Positions 14,401 to 29,400 of a DNA stretch of 64,000 nucleotides are shown here, one piece after another. Source of the stretch: Eremophila alpestris peregrina (lineage: Eukaryota; Chordata; Aves; Passeriformes; Alaudidae); assembly GCA_009792885.1 (NCBI GenBank), contig WMCF01000008.1:19705578-19769577 (forward strand), written 5' to 3'. The position numbers and the translations under genes were made by a program. The notes under the pieces were generated by a model. That model saw nothing but the letters and a program-made list of their open reading frames with translations. It did not search any database and was not told where the DNA came from. The first letter of the stretch is position 1. The number at the start of each line of letters is the position of its first letter.

Positions 14401-17400
14401 ATTTACACTGATATTTAATTATGACATGCTATTTATTAGCAGTTTACCTACCTTTATGGTTTAGGATATGATGAAGTTGTATTTTCTGTGAAAGGGGTAT
14501 AACTAAATGATGCAGAAAAGTTTAATTTTCTTAAATTCAAAAACAGTTTGTATATTTAGAGAAATGTAATTTCATAGTCCTCTGCAAAAATTGTATCTGT
14601 TTCATAATTGGATTGCTCAATTTATTAATGAAGGTCTTGCTAGGAAAACTAATCTTGTAATGCTGTTTTTTATATTCTCTGATATGGCTTTGTTTAGTGA
14701 TAGGTTTCTTTTTTCTAGTTATAGCTGAGGGTTACAAGAATGGTAGTTCTTTGTGTTCCTAATTTCATGAAGATGATATGGTGTACAGTAGTACAGGGAG
14801 GGGGTTTTGAGTTCTTATACCCCAATATTTAAAAATCATCATCATACAACAAGCACAGCTGAAGTGGGATTTGCAGCTGAGGAGAACTGGCTGCATAGAA
14901 GTGTGAGGGACTGTGCATATCTATACTGTGAAATAGAGCTGTGCACTGCTTTGTCTTACCTGACAGACTTACCCAAAGGAAGATGGATTACGGTGCTTTG
15001 TGGGGTTTCACCAACAGTATCTACCATATTTATGGGAAGGGGTGTTAAGCTGGTAGTACTCTTGTGATGAACTGATTTTCCATCTGCAAGAACAGACTGA
15101 TGTGATGACAAAAAAGTTGCATGAATGTAGTTCAAAGAGGAGCTCCTTGCCAATTAGGGACTTGAAACTTACTAGAAAATTATTAAAACAACTTTTTTAC
15201 CCAACTGTGTCCATAGCTGAAGTGTCAGGAAATTCCACTGATTTCCAAGGTTTCCATTGTTTTTTGTTTAAAAGCTTTAAATGCCCTGTAAATAGGAGAT
15301 CTGTTTGGAATTTTTAAAGAAGAGAGTAGGCAATGTGCTGGTAGAATGGATATTCATGCCACAGTCTGTTAGAATTAGTTGATGGGAGAGCTCACATTGC
15401 TCAGATGATCTGCTGACCCCTCAATCAGCAGGGGGAGGTTCCTTAGGAAGGGGACTCTGAGTGCTCTGGAGGTCCTTCAGCCATTTCTCTGTGAAAGGCC
15501 AATCTCACAGCATCAAATACAGCCCATCAAATCACTCTAAATACAGTTTCCCTTCTAGGTAAGATACCTAAAGCTAGACAGCACATATATTCAGTTTAGT
15601 ATTTTTTATGCCTCCAGCTATTTAAGAAAATATCTTTTGTAATTAGAAATTCAGAAACTGTTCATTGAAAATTATTAGGGAAATTTTAGAGATTTTCTCC
15701 TTTCACCTTTGCACTCCAGAACCTTGCCTGTGCACTTTGATACAATGGATACACTTTTATGTAATGTATACACTTTTACACAATGTGTATCTCCTCAAGT
15801 ACAAATCTTCCTTGTTCCACACACTTTCTAATCTTAGTTTTGCTCAGCCCCTTTATGTGGGAAACTCAAAACAATTAAGCACAGATGACATAGTTACAGG
15901 CACAGGAATAAACAAACAAACAAATAAATAAATACATAAATAAATTACTGTACCTGATTTTAGTCATTTTACAATACTCAAAGCATAACTCCATGCTTTG
16001 AAAGAAACCACTGTCCTTTCTGAGACAGGATAGTGAAGTTGTCCCTTAAGTTACCTGGCCAATAACTAAATTAAAGAATGGATGAGAGGAAAGCCTGTCA
16101 CATGCAGTGAGTAAGTGGAAGTTCACTGAGTTAGCTACAGCTAGAGGTTTATAGGCTGTGTTTAGAATTTAGTTGCTTAATTAAATACCAGTTCTGACTA
16201 AAAATGTAACTGAAAATTATTCAGAAACTCAGAAAAAAAATCATTTTATTGAAGGGAGTAGATAGACTGTGTCCACTGGAATTTTTTGTCGCATTGAGCA
16301 CATTTCTCTGATGCAAAGATAAAGCCACTGAGAAAAATCCCAATACAATGACATTTTAGGGCCAAATCCTGCTCCTGTTGTTGCTTCTAGCTGTACTCCT
16401 ACAGATTCTATAATGAACTTGTTGTGCAGTATGCTTTGCCCTAATGCCATATATTGTACTTTTGTGGAAAATAAGAAAAACTATTTCTAGATAACTGTTA
16501 TTTACCCTTTAACTTGTGCACTATATACTGAAAATGAATCTTGAATTGCAGGAGTGTCCTTGTTAGGTAATACAGAGGTGAATATGCAAATTCTTTTTGT
16601 TGAGAGAACCCTTTCTCAGCAGTGTGGTTGCCAGGTTCCCAGGTCCATTCCCCAAGTGCTCTCATTTTCACAGTTTCAATTGAACAGGACTCTAAACATT
16701 TTCCCAAAGACAGTGGAGACTTTCTTAATGGCAAACAGGGTGGTACAAGCAGCACTTCCATCAACAATATTTGTTTACAGTCAGGATGACATTTTACTGA
16801 GCATCCCCCATGGTTGTACTGTTATGAATATAGAATAGATTTTTTTAACAAAAATTACATTTGCCTTGGCAATTATACAGGGTTCAGCATGTCATTCCTT
16901 ATTACATGTACAGCTGAATTTCTCATGGAGTAGCTAATCTGCTCAGTCAGTGCAATTACCATTATGAAGAGAATAGCAAGAAACCTACTATTGTAATTTT
17001 GAACTATTAAGAACTCTCATATAATGCCCTGGTAGTTTGCAGCAAGGGTTTATAATTTTTCAAGGATATGAATCACAGCATCAATACATGAAAATCTCTT
17101 TTTAAGTATGACCCATTTTCATTTCAGCATATGCTGCCTTTGAGACTTCACTGCCTGAAAGTACTTTTTAAATTGTTTTGTGTATGGCATGTATTCCTGT
17201 CTTATTCAGTATTTAACTTACATTAACTCTTCCTATAGATAATGTTAAACATAAATGAACCTGCCAGATTCTGAGGCCAGAGACAAAGCACAATCTTCAT
17301 TTGCATTTTGCATACTTCCCATGAAGAGCCTATAGAAATTTGCATGGCTCCATCACCTGTTTTCTCTCCTTCAAAAAAGATGCCCTTCCTTACACAGACG

Positions 17401-20400
17401 TCTTATTTTTTACTTATGTTTTATACACATCCATGCACACAAAGGAATAAAATGCATTATTTATTCCTTCTCAGAAATTGATGTTTTTCCCTATTGAATT
17501 TATTAATCTGAATGGCTGAGGACTAATTAATTTTGCTATTGCTGCTGTTATTGCCTAAGAAAGGCAGAAACTTACACATAAATGCATTTTTCTGCACAGG
17601 GGCATTACATTGCTGTGCAGATATAAAAGGGATTAAAGTGGTAAATGTCTGTAAAGCAAACAGTGCAGTAGCTGTCATTGCCCATGCATATTAATTTCTG
17701 AGGCAACAGACAGATTGTAAAGATTTGAACTAATAGTCAGTTGTCTGTCACTCACTATTTTTAAAAGATTAGTAGTAACTCAGTATACTGGTCTCCTTCT
17801 GCCAAACAGTTTGAATAAAAGGAATAAGAATAAATTCCATTCAAATTGGAGCAAATAGTTACTCTGGAGTTGTTTTGGTTTTTTTGCTCAAAGACAAATC
17901 AGTTGTCATGCCAAAGTTTGTTCCTATCAGAAAGACAGTCAAAGGCTGAATAAGTGTTAACTCCATAAGAGAGAAGGTCAGGAGATACTCAGAAGTTTGG
18001 TGGAGTTTAAGACATTGATCATTTACATACTCATTACATAAAAGTTTCTAAAGGAAGGGTAGTACGTAAAAGCCATCAAGGCTCAGAAGGATCTGTCTGG
18101 CTTAAAAAGAGGAACACTACAAACATTATTGAAGCTGAGAAGGCAAGTGGAGAGAGTCATTGTACGTGGAGAGGACTTGATTGAAGCTGTCCATGCATGT
18201 TCATTTCACTGAACAAACAAAAGTGGGTTGCACAGCAGCATAGCACCTTCTTGGTCTCTGTTGTGCAGCTAAATGGTAATGAGGATATGGGCCAACATCC
18301 CTGATTTCAGTTCTGGACCAGAGGTCGGTAAAAGAATCCCTGATTGTTAGGTGCACATCCTGATACTCCTTTGTAAACACACCTACATCCTCCTTTAACA
18401 GTAGGGCTGAATCACTCTTTGTCACTGTGCTTCCCCTTTTCAGCCCCCTGCTTCAGCCCCAGGAAGGTCATTGCAAGTCCTATTTGCTGTATGGATGTAT
18501 CATCACCTTACAGTAAAATTAGTTCCCAAACTTAAGCATGCCAGCCTTGTCCTGTATCCCAAATGAGGGAGGGATAGTTCCATCCTTCATTAGCATTTCA
18601 TCATCTCCAGTTTCTCCATGCCCTATGATGCATTTTTAAACAAGAGTTTAGTACTCATGCAACCTGGGCTTTCATCACCTTGTCTCAGAGGAGCCACTTG
18701 TTCTTCACTTAGCATTTCAGGAGTCTTTCTTCATTAAAGTTTGAATTCCACCTTCCTGAATATTGGTGACAAGAACTGTGCAAAGTCATCCCCATGAGAT
18801 GCCTTGCACAGTGCTAGCAGTACTGTTCTACCAGAAACATTTGATCTAATATATCAAGGAACGTGGGTTCTGGTGTCTGTGTCATGCTTGTGTCGCACAG
18901 CCCTTCTGTGAAAAGTTAATTCAACCCAGTCTTAGAGTTTTGATCATTTTGAGCTGACATATTCCCAGTATTTAGGAAATGTTTATTGCTGTTCATATGT
19001 CAAAATATATTGTCCCTTCTTAAAGTATTAATATGTTTTTCTCTAACTCTTGAAGGTATTTTAACAGGTTTCTCTCTCCCATTCTTTGGAATTATCAAAT
19101 TCCTGTTACTGCATCTGTCTATTTCCCATGTTTTACATTGTTGTTGTGTTCCTGATATTTATTCTAAAGTCCCTGGAGAAAATATTAGAGAAGCTAAGAT
19201 GAATCTTTAAGACATCTTTCAAGAATCTTTTTTTTTGCACTTTCTCAAAACTGCTTATTCCCTCTCACTTGAGGCATCTTCTTTATACCCCACACAGTTT
19301 CTTTTTTTAATCCTCATTTTCTTCAGCTTAACTGGTAGTTTTCCCATGGGGCACAGCATCAAAGGCTTTAATAAAAAGTCAGAATAGATGAGATCTACAG
19401 AATTTCTTTTATACAAGAATATCCTATCTAGAAGAGCACAAGTCTAGTTCAACCTACCTTTGCAAACCTGTGATACATTTTATTCTATTTTCTGTTCATT
19501 TTATGTCCTCAGTTAGTAATGTCTTCAAATTTTGTTTCAGTTAATAATTTTCAACATCTCTTTTCCCTTCCCCTTGCCTGCCAGCATTAGATTTCTTGTT
19601 ATCATTTTTGGTAAGGCTCTAAAATTTAGAGTCTTAAAATATTCTGGTTTTTAAAAAAATACTTTTTACTAAGTCTGCATTTCAAGTGTTTTCAAGTGTC
19701 AATTTTCTCTCCATTAGATCGCTGAGTTATTCATCTATTCAGTTCTCTTTATCCATGAAGCCTTGCAGTTTGGCATGTTTGTTATCTCTGAGTTTTATTC
19801 CACAGTATCAGGAAGTGCTGAGACTATAAGTTCTTTCCCCCCTTTGAAGTGAAATTAGAAGTGAGGAAAAGAAGGAAAATACCAGCAGCTTGTATCTGTG
19901 TTGCCAAAATTAGAATACAAAAAATCGTATATTAAGCGCTTTGATGATCAGCTGGAAAAAAATGAAATTTTTCTTTCTGATTTTACCTTTTTGGTATTGT
20001 TATTTCTATGCTTTTTAGTAAACTAAGATTCCCTTTTTTGAAAAAACTAAATGTGCTTACCCCATGAAGGTAATTCCATTGAATACTATGATAGATTTTA
20101 AAAACTGGAATATACTGTAGCATGACACACTTAATAAAATGATAGGTCATGGAGTAGGAGATGTAAACTCTTAACTTCTTACAAATCTTATAATCTTTCT
20201 GTACTTAGCTAATAATGGTAATTAATTCTATATTTTTCCCCCTAAAATTAAAATGCTGTTGAAATTGTAGAAAGCAATTATGGAAAGACTGGTTTCAGCT
20301 TCATAATTAAAGCTAAATTCCACTATTTTTATAAGACTAGATTTTTTTTTTTTTTAATCAGAAAAATATAGAATGTCCTTCCAGTTCTACCTCCTTTTTT

Positions 20401-23400
20401 TTCATGCAGGATTAATTCAGTGCAAAATTGCACAAAAAGTTAGCACAATCAAATCGAAATTATCTGTCAATAGATTATATCAGTTTTGGGTTAACTCTTC
20501 AGAGTCAGTTCAGGTTTTGTAACACACTGGCTTCAAGCAATCTTGCAGGTTTCACTTGCAAAAAAGACCAAAGGAATGGGTCCTGCTGGAGGAGAGTTGG
20601 CTCCATTATCAATTACACTGTGTCCTGCTTTACTGTAAGCCCACTGAGGCTGTGAACTTGGGAGCTTCTCAGCCTACTTGCCTTTTTTCCAATACCTCTG
20701 CCTGGAACCAGGTTGGCTTTCCTGAGTCTCTGGTTCTGGGCATGCTTGTTTGAAGAAAAGGGGGCAGAATGAAATAGGGGGCAGGGGAAAAAAATAAGGG
20801 ATATATGCTGTGTCACTGAGGGGGAGACTGGCAGGCCAGAGACAGGAGTCTCCTGGTTGCATTGTATTCATAAGCAAGAAAAAAAAAGCCTCTTTAATCA
20901 GCAGATTCCTGTGCTCAGCAAATGTCAATGAGAAATTAATCACACATGTTTAACAACTTACATGCTGGGGAGAAAATGAGAGAGGTGAATTGTGCATTTG
21001 TCTTCAAGGATAAACTCTCTTGTGGAAGGCAAGCTTAAGGTAGGTTTTAGACACACTGTTGGGTTTTAGACATCCTGATTGTCTTGAAAAGGAGGACTGG
21101 GGAGAAGTTCCCTGACCTTTATGGCACAGGAGGTGAGACTGGATGATCTGACAGTCCCTTGTGGCCCGAGGCTCCGTTGGTTCATGAAGCAGTCACTTTT
21201 TCATTTCAGTAGCAGTTCACTCAGTTAACTTAGCTCATTTAACAATATTTTCTCGGTACCCGTGTGACTCACTGGCAATGCATACTTGAGAAAGCATCCA
21301 TTATTTGCAAAGCCTGGTTTGCTTTTTCATTTTGGCAGGATGTGAAGCTGGAAACAGATGATTGATGGCTTTTTCTGTTTATTTTCTAAAAGATGTCAAG
21401 CAGCATATTTACTGACTCGACTCCTGCTGCAACTTGTTAGTTTGAACAGTGTAAACACATCTTAACAACCTTTAGTAATTGTGGGAAGAAAGACATCATG
21501 AATGTAATGAAAACTGACAGCACTGATTTCCATTCCTGTAATTCCTTTATGCTTACAAACACAAGCACAGTATTTGGCTCAGGTGTTTTGGCAGTTCTAA
21601 AACTTCCAAATAAGAATTTATTTCTACTCATATATTATGTACACTACTTGCTTGGTTAAAAAAAAAAGTTAATATTTCTTTTTTTATTTCTCCAATTACT
21701 TCATAGCCCCTTGTGATTATACATATGTAAATGGTGGATATCCATAAGACATATTCCCTAGAATCTGAACAGTCTTTATTTACAGAGAATAATGGCTGGT
21801 GTGGTAACTTACATATGGAAAAGGAAGCTTTAGATGAAGCTTAAGTGAAATGTGGGGAAGTCTATATCATGCAAAAAAAATTGCATGTACTGATTTATTC
21901 TGTGAATAAGTAAACAACAACAAAAAAACCCTAAAAAAAACCTAGAGAGATTTGTCCAAGGATACTGACTGAGTGCAATTATCTGCCACCTTTTCTTATT
22001 GAACAAATCTTCTAGGAAAATAATTATTTTTTTAAATATTGTGAAAAGCTAGAAACATTAAGGGTAATTTGCATATTTTTAGCTAGTAATAAGTAGTTTC
22101 AGTGTAAACTATTAAATAGCATGGTGATTTTTATGGAAACATGAAATTGGAATTGTTTCAGTCTAGTATAGCTCACATTTTTAGTCGTTCCTGCCGTGAA
22201 ACATCAACTGGAAACCTGCCACGCTCAAAGGTGTCTTTACAGTTTTCATGCTCTTTTTCCTTCTAAACATACTAATCCTATTTAAAAAAAAAAAAACTAT
22301 TCCTGACCATTAGTCCCACAATAACTGAAAACTTTAAAATGTCTAGTTTAAATCATTTATCATGACTGATTTATTCTTCTGCCAGCATCGTCCCTGATCA
22401 AAGTTAGGTTGTCTCTTTCCCAAGTGTTTCCACTTTGGGAACACTGTATTCCCACATTGCCTGCATGTGAACATTTCTGATCCTCTCTTTCATTCTTCAT
22501 TTTATTAGGCTTATGATGCCTTTCAGACAAACACAGCAAAAAAACTCCTTTCCATTTCTGATCAAAATCCATCACTTCAGCACAGATGACCAGAACTGCA
22601 TTTCCTTAATGCCTTGTTCAATGTAATTGGTACTTGCCCAAGACCATATTTCTCTTCATTGTGATCTTACCAAAGTGGTGGAGCAGGATAATCCCACAGT
22701 TAGGTGGTAGATTTTTTTCTCCTGCTCTCCCTAGTGATAATGGTATCTGCTCAATGGCCATTCTTAGGCTGTCTTGAGCTAATTTTAAGAGTGGAATTAG
22801 CGACTTAATTCAGTGCAAAAATGCAACATGGGCTTCAACATAATTATTAGAATTAATTTCTTAATAATTTAGAGGAGCCCTTCTAGGATGAAATTTTTGA
22901 ATATTTTACAGCTTATTTAGTTTTATTTGGAATATATGCAATTATGAATGCCATTATTTTGTTTACTTGGTTAGTGGTGAGGTAATGAAGATCAGGCTGA
23001 GTTTGTAATAAAATGAGCTGTTTATGCTGAAATCAGATGTTCCAGTCATGCTCTGTATTAATATCGCTGGTTTATTTCTAAGACTCATTAACATCACTGG
23101 CACTGCTAGTGATGTATATTATCTGTATGAATTGTACTTGCTGTGGGTTCAGGGAGGGGAGGACACTGACCACTAGAAGAAAGAGCAATTTCAGTCCAGG
23201 ATAAGTGTAGAAACCACTGGTTTAGTCTGAATCAAATAATAGTCTTTATAATATAAAAGCTAAATAATAGGCACTTGGCTGATCCTTTCTAATCTCTCTT
23301 GATTCAATATGTTTGTTGTTATATTCATCTAAACATTGTACAGTGCAAAACTTGTAAATGCAATACAGTACAGTATTGATAACAGTGATCATGGCATTAT

Positions 23401-26400
23401 AAAAGTAGTTTTGTGCCTGGTGTGTGCTTTGTGCTTGACCCATGTTCCTACACTAACTCTTTCTTGAGCTAAATTCTGGTTTTAGAAAAAAAAAAAAACT
23501 ATTTCAACGTATCTGGCTACGTGATCTCTTTTAATAAGGTTTGAAAAAATTCTTTGTAGTTGCTTCAATAGCCAATTTGCCTGCTTGGTTTTTGCATGAA
23601 AACATTTTGGGGTTTTAGTCACTTTGAAGCAGATGTTTGCTGGAGAGTCTAATCCAGTGTTTCTTCAAAAATTTCATCAAAGCTGGTGCAATTTCATCAC
23701 TGTAATATGCATTAGTGTGTTAGTGCTGTAGAACTGGACAAGGTCACCTGCCTTTTAAATGTCTGGAATGTTGCTTTAACTAAAATGTTAACTGTTAAAA
23801 ATATTTATTGCATGCAGATTGATATTCATACCAAGGAGATTATGTGAATTGTTTAATGAATCTGCTAATGTTCTATGTAATGATGAATGCAAAGTGGGAA
23901 GGAACTGTCAACAGAATTTTCTGCATATGAAGATGTGTATTCACATGATTTGATATCCATGTGATCCATAAATATGCACAAAAAATTAGAAAAGAGAATT
24001 CCTGAAACCCTCACTGACCTGGTTATCAGCTTTATAAGTTCTCTGCAAACTTGGTTCATGTGACCATACCTTATATCTGATTATATTGTACATCATTTCC
24101 ATCATTACATTATTTATACTTAGCAACAAGAGCTTTGTTAAGTAAACAAGCTCTAATAGGTAATGCTGAAGTTAATGATGCAAATTCTGTGGCTGGACAA
24201 GTTACTTTTACTGATTAAAATAAGTTTGTAAAAAAATTCTGTTGGACTCTTCCCTTATCTCCTGCAATTCTTTCTGAAATCTATTTTTTTTAAATTGAAA
24301 ACTAATTGTTATTTAATTTCCCTGTAAGTATTTTAGTTACATTTGGTTTACCTTTGTTGTTTCCTTTCTTTTTGAAGTCTTCTGGGTAGAATGAGTGAGC
24401 CTCTTGTCATTTATAACTTTTGCATTTGTGCTTCTTTTAGGTGGAATTTCTAGTAGGCTTGTGTTAATTCTCTTATAAAATCCTTATTCCATAATGTTAC
24501 TTTCCACTATAGAACTGAAAAGAATGCAGATTCACCTTTACTGATGAACAGCAAGTAGAAAAGGAGCTATTTTAATAATTAGTTATTAGAAATTAGTTGT
24601 ACAATTTATTACGGTTTGCCTTTTCCTAATTTTTAAATATGCCTAAAATAGAATGTCTTCTTTTGATAAAACATTTGGAATTTTTGACTGCAGCAAAAGG
24701 TATGAATTTTGCTGATGACAATAATGAGTCATCTGTGAGAAGACATTGTACTGACAATAACGAAGAGGTCTCCACTATCTGCTGTCTTTTTACATATGGC
24801 CTTGAAAAGAAAGAACTTCCTTATTGCAAAAGTTGAGCATCTAATACACAGATGCACCCATTATTTCTCACATATTAAATCAACAATATTTACAGTGACC
24901 ACTGATGCTCTTGTGAATTATTTTCTCTTTTTAGTAATCTGGACATTCAGATCTGTTTATGTGTATGAAATTATTATCCTTAACACTTGAAATTTCTTTT
25001 ACTCTTGAAATTTTTCAGTTTGCACCATTCCTATCATTTTTTCTTACTGTAAATAGTATTTGTAACTAAAGCAATTTTGGTTTACATTTTGTATTCATAT
25101 AGAGTCCATGAATCAAGCAACACCTGCAAGAAAACTGGAAGAGGTTCTTCACCTCGCAGAACTCTGTATCGAGGTGCTGCAGCAAAATGAAGAGCACCAT
25201 TCAGAGGTGAGGCTGTAATTGCATTTGCTGCAGAGAATGGTTTGTTCCTAGATTTTCTCTCCCCTGATGCGAAGCAAGTCTGTCAAGAAACATTTTAGTT
25301 TCATTTTCTGACATATGTTTAAGGCAGTTCACATTTACAGAGCAATAAGAGACTTGAAGCTTATGTAAAGTGAAGTGAAATAAAACTCTACTTCAATTCA
25401 CTTGAATGAACTGTAGGTTTGGAAACAAAAATTAAAGAGCATAAAAAAAGAAAAAGCTGGAGGTGCTGAAATGGTATGGAAAACATTCATAGCCTTCTAC
25501 AGTTTCTCCTTCCAACTTTTCACCTGACATTTAGAATAGAAAGAAAATATAACAATGCTGGTTTTCATCATGCTGCATATATCTAGATTATAGATATAAA
25601 AATTATGATAGTTGTAATAATCTCATTCCCATTGCTTTTCTATTGTTTGGAAAATATGCTTTTAAACTTGTGCTTTTAAAAATGGAAGAAGAAATAAAAC
25701 AATTTTATGTTTCTTACTTTCACATATTCTGCTTCATCATACAGAAACCATAATAGCTAGAATTCTAACACCCCTTATATCAAGGAATTACAAAATTTAA
25801 CTTGGCCAGATGCACTTATATATATTATTGAAATTTAATTAATAAATATAATTTTCTAAGGAAAACAATTTCAGGAAATTGTTTTTAATTGTTTTAAAAT
25901 GTTCTCAAAAAACTCAATAAATTGTTTTTTAATATGCAAATGGATAAACCTTATTTAGTATATATAGTTATAAAATATGATCATTCAAAACATCTGGTTT
26001 TATATCACACTATGGAATATGGTTTTTAGCTTACATCTGTCATGTGTGAACTTGTTATAGATGTTTTATTTTATACTGAAGAAACAGCTGTTTTGAAGAT
26101 TTGAAATTAATTCCCTGGAGGTCCTGTTCTACAGTACTGTTGCCACTGTGTTACAGTGTAATGATTACTTAATAAAATGTATATATTCTGGTCCTTCTCT
26201 TTTGAGGACCTGCATGACTGTAAGAAAATTGGACTTCTGTGGAAAAGATTAGAGAAACAAAACCCAGATCAAATCACACATATATGATTAAGCATCTCTG
26301 TTAAAAGATTGCTTTCTGTACTACTTACTTGCAGAGATGTGGTGTTTTTCAGAAAGATAAATATATTGCATGTGCCTTCAGAAAAATTTATTCACCAAAA

Positions 26401-29400
26401 GTTCACAATCTATTCTAGGGTACCTTGAAGAGAATAAATATAATGCTAAGGTTACTTCCCCCTTCCTTCATTCATGTAATACGTGTTCAACTTCACTGAA
26501 ATTTATAGGTCATACAGAATTTCTGTATGAAAATATATCTGAGAAAAAGATTGCCAAATTATACATTCCCTGCTCAAAACTGAATATTAACTGATAGTGA
26601 CTTCACATCATAATGTTATGCAAATGTTCAGTGTTTGATGCTCCAGTTGACAAAAAGGATCAGTAATCTGTAAAATAATACACCACGTTTTTTTAACACT
26701 AGATTTTCTTTCTTTTTTGTTTTAATTCATAACATTTACTAATTTCTGGGATTCCCAAAGGGAAGAGAGGTATGTGATTCCTGATGAACTAAGCGTTTTT
26801 TGCTCTGCTCATAGCATGGAACTGTGCATTGAACATGTAGCATAAACTGTTTTGATGATTTCTGGTGTTGCATAGCCACATTTATATGTCTTCTATAATC
26901 TAAGAACTCTATTCTTCCTTTAATCTAGTCAATGTTCCTGTTCTCCTAGAATGTGTGTCACCACTTGCTTTTAGCCTGTTATTATCCATAACAACTCTGT
27001 TCTTTCATTTAGCTCTAGCTTTTTTTTCTACTTTTCTTTCTTGCTGCCCAAGTAATGGGACATAGCTCTTGAGAGAGTCAGAAGAATTTCTGTCTGGGTT
27101 CAAAGTGTCATTTACAATGAGGAAGAAAACTGAGAGAAAATGTGCTCGTTTTCTAGTTTTGGTTTTGCATTGTTTTGAAGTTTTGGCAATATTTGCTGGA
27201 AAGAGTTTTGCTTGCTTAGAAGTGTCCACTGCCTGTGCCTATATACATTTTTTATTTTCATGTAGTTATTTTCTAAAGTAATGAGTCTGTTCCTTTAATG
27301 AACTCCTACTTAAAGAGGGTCCATTAATAAGAAATTTCTTAGAAGTTTGATGAAAAAGGCTCTATTTCAAACTCTTGCCATAATTTTTGAAGCCTCATCT
27401 CTCTTCTTCACTGTTGTGCCAGTTGTCATCCTTCAATCCTGCTACTGGAACACACGAAGTACTTTTCAGTAGTAGCAGGGGATGCTCAGCATTTCTTTAA
27501 AACCTTTTGCCAATTCATCATTTATCCATTTGCCCCATGTCAAAAAGAACTACAGGCAGCCATCAGAAAGTCCAGGATGCAAAAACACATTTGTAGACCA
27601 CTTTACAGAAGCTGTCCTTTTTTAAATTCATTTCAGACCTAACTACATAATTCTACACCACCCAGGGCCTACATTTCATGAATGCAAGTGAAGATTTCTG
27701 TGAATTTATTTGATGCTGGAAAGACTCAGCTCTTGTGTAGATCAAGCTACATATGTTCCATTTTGGCAACTCAAAAATATTCAAAATTATATTTTCAAAA
27801 TGAGTGGCATAAGTTTGAAAGCAATAACATCTTCCTGTGTTGCATATGTAGACATTTCTCACTGCCAGGTGTTCTTTTAACTCTGAGCAAAACACTCTCA
27901 GCAGGATTTGATGTTCATCCTGTTTCATAAAATCCCTTCACCTTCATCTTTTAACTCCAGGATCACAGAGCTCCCCCTGATTGGAGCTCAGCTCCAATAC
28001 TGATATTTAAAAGCCTAAATTTATGTGATGGTAAAAATGTACAATAGTTATATGTCTTTAATGAAGAGCTGGCTTTACTTGCTGATAATATTTTACACAG
28101 ATTTCTGCTCTTCAGAGGTTGCCTAAGAATATAAATTTTTGCCTGAGAAAACAGTTCCAACACGTTCACTTACTAAAACATGAGTACAGACATTAGTGAA
28201 CTTATAAAGATTTATAGCATTTGCACAGCAAAAACTGGATGTCTTCCTCAGAAGAAGCTGACATCTTTAGGGCAAAAATAGGAATTAAAATCACTCTGTA
28301 GCTGTTAAAAAACCCTCAGACTTCAAGGAATAAAATTTCGCAAAAAATTTTTTGATTACCAGATGAATGCAAAATGTGTTCATAGAGATTTCTTTTAAAA
28401 GTAGATTCATCTGCTTTGGAATTTAATGAAATCAAAAGAAACATATACAGTCATTTTTTTCAAGGGCAAGGCCTTCATGTTTCCCTTTGCTCTCTGGAAA
28501 AATGTTGCAGGCATTTATATTCCCTTTTTTGATTTTTTTGATCATATCACCTTTCCCACAATAATCTGTTTGAGTTCTTACATCTTTTGATGCAAAATTT
28601 TATAAAATATTTTCACATTTTTCACTTGGCCCACTCTTCCTCCCCAAATGAGACAGGACATGATGTGACATACTCAGATGTATTCTGCTGTAGATAAAAC
28701 ACATCTCTTTGCTTTGACTCATGTTTAGTAATTCTATTTTTGTCATGTTTGCAGGCATTTGCTTGGTGGCCAGAACTGTTGGCTGAACATGCAGAGAAGT
28801 TTTTGTCTCTGTATTCTGTTGATATGGATTCAGCACTTGAGGCACAGCCCCAGGACTCCTGGGACAGCTTCCCACTCTTCCAGCTGCTGAATAATGCCCT
28901 CAGAAATGACAGTAAGATCTTATTATTTTTTTTACATACTTTGCTTAAGATTTTTTAAAGGACCCCCACCTTAGAAATGTGTTTCTAAATAGGATAATGC
29001 TCAAAATAAAAGTGAAAATGCCTGTTTTTATGATACATATCATGGTGTTCCATTTCCTGCTAGCTGAGCAGTTTCTCTCTGTCCTTGCACCATTTCAGTA
29101 CTTATTCTGGCAGTGCATTAACCACTTGGTATTCACAAATCATTCAGTTTTGAATCAATTATATACAAGTAGTTTAAGTGGTATTGATAGTTTGCATTTA
29201 ATCTATATTGCTCAAATAAAGTTGTAGATTATATTTCCTTCTAAGCCTTCTATACTACTTTCACACTAGTTATGTCTGGAAAGGTATAGTAGTGTTAGCA
29301 TGAATGGAATAAAATACACACAGCAAATGTTCTGTTTGGACCCTTTGTTGGGCCAACAGCAACTGCAGAAACTAACTCAAATTGCCATGATGGCAATTGA

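Larger units (their letters stand above)
11716..25102 (+). other. CADPS2: CADPS2 intron C/D (13.4 kb), the largest in the window
   Basis: It runs from donor gttagt to acceptor ttcatatag. Contents noted separately: an inverted repeat with central palindrome (12801-12863), a candidate 21-nt microexon (14219-14239) with two Rbfox-type motifs, a 20-bp minisatellite (15743-15790), an AAAC/AAAT array (15907-15945), octamer sites (17299-17345), an antisense CR1/L3-like relic (18650-19500) and a CR1 3' end (21110-21190). The remainder shows no gene. Confidence 0.85.

Noticed and set aside
18201..18425. 74-codon minus-strand ORF with a less AT-biased composition
   Set aside because: No family recognised and no context; near but not part of the antisense CR1/L3 relic.
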